A stretch of DNA of 64,000 nucleotides from Oceanicaulis alexandrii DSM 11625 (GTDB lineage Bacteria; Pseudomonadota; Alphaproteobacteria; Caulobacterales; Maricaulaceae), in NCBI RefSeq assembly GCF_000420265.1, contig NZ_ATUP01000001.1:2542001-2606000 (forward strand). Direction: 5' to 3'. Position 1 is the first letter of the stretch. Each line of letters begins with the position of its first letter. Shown piece after piece: positions 60,009-64,000 of the stretch. The notes beneath the pieces are model-generated. The model saw only the letters and a program-made list of their open reading frames with translations. It had not been told where the DNA came from and searched no databases. The position numbers and the translations under genes were made by a program.

Positions 60009-61145
60009 ATGACGCGCGTGAAATCTGGGTCTGGGAAGGGTTTCGCGCTGACAGTCGCCGCCATTGCGGTGTTCGTCATTGTCGCCGTGATCGCCGTCAG
60101 CGCGTTGCGCGGGTCAGGCGCCAATGCTGACGGCGATGCCCGGCAGATTGAAATCATACCCGTTCCCGCCACGCCTGTTCGATACGAAGACCAGACCCGG
60201 ATCAGGGCGCTTTTTCCCGGCTTGATCACAGCGCGGCGCCAAAGCGCGCTCGGATTTCCTTCGGGCGGGCAGATCGCCGAGATTCTTGTGGATGTCGGGG
60301 ATCGCGTCGAGAGGGGGCAGCCCCTGGCGCGGCTGGATACGCGCGCCTTGCAAGCGCAGCTGCAGGCGGCCCGTGCGGACATCCGTGTCGCTCAGGCGCA
60401 GTCTGATTTGGCTGAAGTGACGCTGAACCGCCAGCAAAGCCTGGTTGAGCGCGGGCATGTGTCCGGCCAATCCCTGGACGAAGCGCAAGCCTCTTATGAC
60501 GCGGCTCGCGCGCGCATCCAGTCAACCCAGGCGGTTCACGAGACTTTGGGTGTCCAGATCGAACTGGCGACTCTGACTGCGCCATTCGCGGGCGTCATTA
60601 CCGACCGCAGCTTTGATGAAGGCGCTTCGGTTGGCGCAGGCGCCCCTGTCCTGACGCTCGTAGAGAGCGCCGCGCTGGAACTGCGCGTCGGTTTGCCGTC
60701 TGCCGATGCGTCCCGACTACGCGTGGGCGAGGCCTATGAAGTTGAACTCAATTCAGGTGAGCGCCTGTCCGTAACCCTGCGCGCCATCACTCAGGTGATC
60801 GAGACGCGAGAGCGCACGGTCAGCGCCGTCTTTGACGTTCCTGCCAGCGCTACGGTGTCGAGCGGGAGCGTCGCGCGCCTGCTGCTGGACCATGCGCTTG
60901 AAGACCGTGGGTTCTGGGCGTCCGCCGGCGCCTTGACGGAAGGCCGTCGCGGCATGTGGTCCGTCTATGCGCTGACGCCTTCGGGAGAGCACTATGTCCT
61001 TGAGCCTCGGCCGGTTGAGATCCTTCATTCAGAAGGGGACCGGGTCTATTTGCGCGGCGCGGTTGATGATGGCCAGCGCATCCTGACCACCGGCGTGCAC
61101 CGGGTGGCGCCCGGACAGCCTGTTCGGCCGGTAAGCGAGGGCTGA
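60009..61145 (+). CDS. RND efflux periplasmic adaptor (MFP)
   Basis: 378-residue membrane-fusion protein. An N-terminal transmembrane anchor is at ~13-35, followed by a lipoyl-like half-domain ('GQIAEILVDVGDRVERGQPLARLDTRAL'), a short helical hairpin (~110-165) and beta-barrel domains. It links the inner-membrane pump to an outer-membrane channel. It lies 4 bp before the pump gene; no TolC-type gene is visible. Confidence 0.9.
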   Translation: MTRVKSGSGKGFALTVAAIAVFVIVAVIAVSALRGSGANADGDARQIEIIPVPATPVRYEDQTRIRALFPGLITARRQSALGFPSGGQIAEILVDVGDRVERGQPLARLDTRALQAQLQAARADIRVAQAQSDLAEVTLNRQQSLVERGHVSGQSLDEAQASYDAARARIQSTQAVHETLGVQIELATLTAPFAGVITDRSFDEGASVGAGAPVLTLVESAALELRVGLPSADASRLRVGEAYEVELNSGERLSVTLRAITQVIETRERTVSAVFDVPASATVSSGSVARLLLDHALEDRGFWASAGALTEGRRGMWSVYALTPSGEHYVLEPRPVEILHSEGDRVYLRGAVDDGQRILTTGVHRVAPGQPVRPVSEG

Positions 61146-61149
61146 TCAG

Positions 61150-64000
61150 ATGGCCACCTTGTTCTTCCGGTTGCCGCGACTGACCTTGCTGGCGATTTTC
61201 CTCACACTCGCAGCTGGTCTTGCCGCTCTGGGCGTGATGGGGCGCCAGGAAGACCCGTCGCTCACTGAACGCTTCGGCGTCGTGGTCGCAAGCTTTCCCG
61301 GCGCCGACGCCGAGCGCATGGAGGCGCTGATCGTCGAGCCGATAGAAGCGGCGCTGATGGAGCTCGTGGAACTGGATGAAGTGGATTCCACGATCCGCTC
61401 AAATATCGCCCTGATCGGCGTGGATGTGCGAGAAGACCTCAGCCCCGCCATGGTGGAGCAAGCCTGGACGAAAGTGCGTGATCAGGTCTCCGCCGTAGAA
61501 GCCAGCCTGCCTGACGGCGTCCTGCCCCTTCGGGTGGAGCGCCAGTATATGGGCGCCGCGACGCTGGTGGTGTCGCTGAGCTGGCCCGAGGACTCTGACG
61601 CCGGTCTCGGTGTCTTGTCCCGATTGGCGGAAGACTTGGCGGATCGTATCCGCAGCGTGCCGGGCACCGATGAAACCGACATCTTTGGCGCCCCCGAAGA
61701 AGAAGTGCGCGTGACGCTGGACCCTGAAGCCGCGGCGGCGCTGGGGGTCACGGCGGCTGACATCGCCGGGGTGCTCGCGCGATCGGATTCCAAGGCGCCG
61801 GCAGGCCGTATGGCGGGGCCGGCGCTGGACGTGAATGTGGATGTCGCCGGCGCCTTCGAAACGCTCGACCGGGTGCGGGACGTTCCTGTGGCGCAAGGCG
61901 AGCAAGGCTTTTTGCGCCTGTCCGACATCGCCAGCGTAGAGCGCACCCTGCGCACCCCCAACGCCAGTGAAAGCTATTTCAACGGGCGGCGAACGATCCT
62001 CGTCGCTGGCTATCTGGAGCCCGAGCTCCAGGTGGACGCCTGGGATGCGCGCGCACAGGCGGTTGTGGCCGAGTTCGCCGCCGCCAATCCCGGCGTCGAG
62101 GTCGAGATCCTGATGGCCCAGTCCGAATATGTGGTGGACCGGCTGTCCGGGCTGGCGCGCAATCTGGGCTTTTCGGCGTTGATCGTGTTCGTCGTCTTGT
62201 TCTTCATGATGGGCTGGCGCAGCGCCTTCATCGTCGGGTCCGCCCTGCCGCTCACCGTGCTGCTGGTGATGGTGCTGATCAATTTCTACGGCGAGCCTTT
62301 GCACCAGATGTCGGTGACGGGGCTGGTCGTCGCGCTGGGATTGTTGATCGATAACGCCATTGTGGTGGTGGATGATTATCGCCTGCTGCGTGCTCGCGGG
62401 ATGGAGCGACTGGACGCCGTGGACAAGGCGGTCAAGACTCTGTTCGGGCCGCTTCTGGCGTCGACGCTGACGACCATTTTCGCGTTCGGTCCCATCGCCT
62501 TGATGCCGGGGACAGCGGGCGAGTTCATCTCCATGATCGGCATTTCGGTGATATTCGCCGTGGCCGCCAGCTTCGTTCTGGCTTTCACGGTCATTCTGGC
62601 TATGGCCGCCTGGTTTGACGATGGCCGCGCCGGAGAAGAGAACGCGCCGTTCTGGCGCGATGGCCTGCGCGCCCGCCCGTTGTCCAGAATGTATCGCGGC
62701 GTTCTGGACGCGGTGATCGCGCAGCCTTGGCTTGGCGTGGCTCTGGGGCTCGTCTTTCCCATCGCCGGATTCGCCGCCGCCAGCACTTTGCCGGGGCAGT
62801 TTTTCCCGCCGACCGAACGCGACATGTTCCAGGTGCGGCTGGTGCTGCCGCCCGCCAGTTCGATCGACCTCACCCGCGACCGGGTGATGGAGGCGACCGA
62901 TCTCATCCTGTCTTATGACGGGGTGGAAGATGTGGTCTGGGTGCTCGGCGAAGCCAGCCCGCGTGTTTACTACAACATGTTCGGATCCGAGGAGGGGCGA
63001 CCGAACTTCGCCCAGGGCTTTGTCCGCGCGACCGACGCCCGGACCTCGCGCCGCGTGGTGCAGGCGCTTCAGGCTCAGGTCCGCGAGCAGTTTCCCAATG
63101 ACCAATTCCTCGCCTTGCCGTTTGAGCAAGGACCGCCCGCGCCGGCGCCGATCGTCATCGGCGTCATTGGCCCGGATCTGGCGGTGCTCGATCAGCTGGG
63201 CGATGACATCCGGCGCATTCTGGGCTCGACGCCGGGCGTGACCTACACCCAGGCGGAGCTGGCGCTGGGCGAGCCCATCGTGCGCCTGAATGTTGATGAA
63301 GCGGCCGCCAGCCTGTTCGGCGTTCGGCTGGGCGATGTGGCGGACCGGGTCCGGGCCGATATTGACGGCGTGGTCGGGGGATCGGTGCTGGAGGGCGTTG
63401 AAGAATTGCCCGTTCGGGTCGTCGCCCCGCAAGACCGGCGCGCTTCTGCGTCTTTCATCTCCGCTGTTCCTGTGCCGACCGCAGACGGGTCCGGCCGCGC
63501 GACCCCTGTGGGCGCGCTCGGCGAGGTGTCTCTTGAGCCTGAGACGTCTGTGATCACGCGCACGGATGGAGAGCGTGTGAATGAGATCTACGGCTATCTC
63601 TCTCCCTATGTGCTGCCTGCGTCCACGCTCGCGGACTTCCAGCAGCGTTATGAGGCGCAAGGTCGGCCTTTGCCGCCGGGATACCGGCTTGTTCTGGGCG
63701 GTGAAGCGGAAAACCAGGGCGAGGCGATGGCGAATCTCATGTCCACCGCCATTCCCTTGCTGATCCTGATGGTCGCTGCGGTGGTTCTGGCGTTCAACTC
63801 CTTCCGCTATGCGGGCGTGATCTTCTGCGTCGGTTTCCTGTCCGTGGGGCTCGCCATGTTCGGCGTGTGGATGTTCGGAACGCCGCTGGGCTTTAACGCC
63901 ATTGTCGGGTCTTTGGGGTTGGTGGGGCTGGCGATCAACGGCTCCATCGTGGTGCTCTCGGCTTTGAAGGCCAACACCAAGGCCCGCCAGGGAGATGCTG
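61150..64000 (+). CDS. RND efflux transporter permease, 3'-truncated by window
   Basis: 950 codons of an AcrB-superfamily pump are visible and the frame is still open at the window end (family size ~1030). The N-terminal transmembrane helix, porter domains and helices TM2-TM6 are present, and the second porter domain and TM7-9 follow. In TM4 the proton-relay position reads 'GLLIDNAIVVVDD', so Asp401 is followed by Asn402 where AcrB has two Asp. It is coupled to the adaptor gene by a 4-bp gap. The substrate cannot be told. Confidence 0.9.
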   Translation, partial: MATLFFRLPRLTLLAIFLTLAAGLAALGVMGRQEDPSLTERFGVVVASFPGADAERMEALIVEPIEAALMELVELDEVDSTIRSNIALIGVDVREDLSPAMVEQAWTKVRDQVSAVEASLPDGVLPLRVERQYMGAATLVVSLSWPEDSDAGLGVLSRLAEDLADRIRSVPGTDETDIFGAPEEEVRVTLDPEAAAALGVTAADIAGVLARSDSKAPAGRMAGPALDVNVDVAGAFETLDRVRDVPVAQGEQGFLRLSDIASVERTLRTPNASESYFNGRRTILVAGYLEPELQVDAWDARAQAVVAEFAAANPGVEVEILMAQSEYVVDRLSGLARNLGFSALIVFVVLFFMMGWRSAFIVGSALPLTVLLVMVLINFYGEPLHQMSVTGLVVALGLLIDNAIVVVDDYRLLRARGMERLDAVDKAVKTLFGPLLASTLTTIFAFGPIALMPGTAGEFISMIGISVIFAVAASFVLAFTVILAMAAWFDDGRAGEENAPFWRDGLRARPLSRMYRGVLDAVIAQPWLGVALGLVFPIAGFAAASTLPGQFFPPTERDMFQVRLVLPPASSIDLTRDRVMEATDLILSYDGVEDVVWVLGEASPRVYYNMFGSEEGRPNFAQGFVRATDARTSRRVVQALQAQVREQFPNDQFLALPFEQGPPAPAPIVIGVIGPDLAVLDQLGDDIRRILGSTPGVTYTQAELALGEPIVRLNVDEAAASLFGVRLGDVADRVRADIDGVVGGSVLEGVEELPVRVVAPQDRRASASFISAVPVPTADGSGRATPVGALGEVSLEPETSVITRTDGERVNEIYGYLSPYVLPASTLADFQQRYEAQGRPLPPGYRLVLGGEAENQGEAMANLMSTAIPLLILMVAAVVLAFNSFRYAGVIFCVGFLSVGLAMFGVWMFGTPLGFNAIVGSLGLVGLAINGSIVVLSALKANTKARQGDA

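Noticed and set aside
61399-63660. 753-codon antisense frame opposite the RND pump
   Set aside because: Same cause as above. The plus-strand frame has the family motifs.
1-64000. CRISPR arrays, rRNA genes and transposase genes
   Set aside because: None was seen; no regularly spaced repeats, no rRNA stretches and no transposase motif.

Overview
The window looks like chromosomal DNA of a GC-rich (by eye about 63-65%) alphaproteobacterium of the Caulobacterales/Maricaulales type (Maricaulis-, Oceanicaulis- or Glycocaulis-like). The reasons are a Rhodobacter-type gene transfer agent (GTA) structural cluster, a PleC/DivJ-family histidine kinase of PleC-like size and layout, a system I cytochrome c maturation operon, ECF-sigma and OmpR-type regulation, and several genes whose promoters sit so close to the ATG that leaderless mRNAs are likely. 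The placement rests on gene content only; no alignment was run.

Layout. 1-10126: the capsid-to-tail half of a GTA cluster (g4 fragment, g5, g6, g8, g9, g10, g10.1, g11-g15). It has a reverse-strand lipoprotein gene inserted, no recognisable g7, and two intrinsic-terminator-like hairpins inside it. 10206-14950: a CbpA-like DnaJ protein, a PepSY/response regulator/histidine kinase operon with an 11-bp-phased direct repeat in its promoter, and a large protein I do not recognise. 14993-20705: DUF938 methyltransferase, ccmI-ccmE-ccmF-ccmH (no ccmG in the row) and a hydrolase-OsmC fusion. 20833-24510: a DegP protease followed by its own two-component pair, with a CpxR-box-like repeat upstream. 24556-29742: glnE, then a four-gene operon of EF-hand protein, ECF sigma, small membrane anti-sigma candidate and periplasmic Spy/CnrX-like sensor.

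29765-33575: PleC-like kinase, a receiver protein with a repeated GPDRRR-type tail, and a conserved-looking hypothetical. 33724-43868: Ca2+-type P-ATPase, pyrC, an alcohol dehydrogenase and an aldehyde dehydrogenase with a nested palindrome between them, dusA, TauE/SafE transporter, DUF1289 and a CNT nucleoside transporter. 43943-44140: two REP-like intergenic palindromes. 44179-48746: hexapeptide acetyltransferase, DUF3253, uracil-DNA glycosylase-like protein, leucine dehydrogenase, ABC-F ATPase. 48721-52447: an FbpABC-type ferric-iron importer on the minus strand. 52507-58419: small proteins, tRNA-Val(CAC), phosphoglycolate phosphatase, glmU, succinate-semialdehyde dehydrogenase, rpiA. 58423-64000: nitroreductase, TetR regulator, and an RND efflux pair (adaptor plus a permease cut by the window end).

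Most of the window is housekeeping and envelope-stress biology. The accessory-like part is the GTA. The observations most worth following up are the odd architecture of the GTA operon, the EF-hand/ECF sigma/metal-sensor operon, the PleC-like kinase beside its receiver protein, and the set of Shine-Dalgarno-less promoters with matching spacing.
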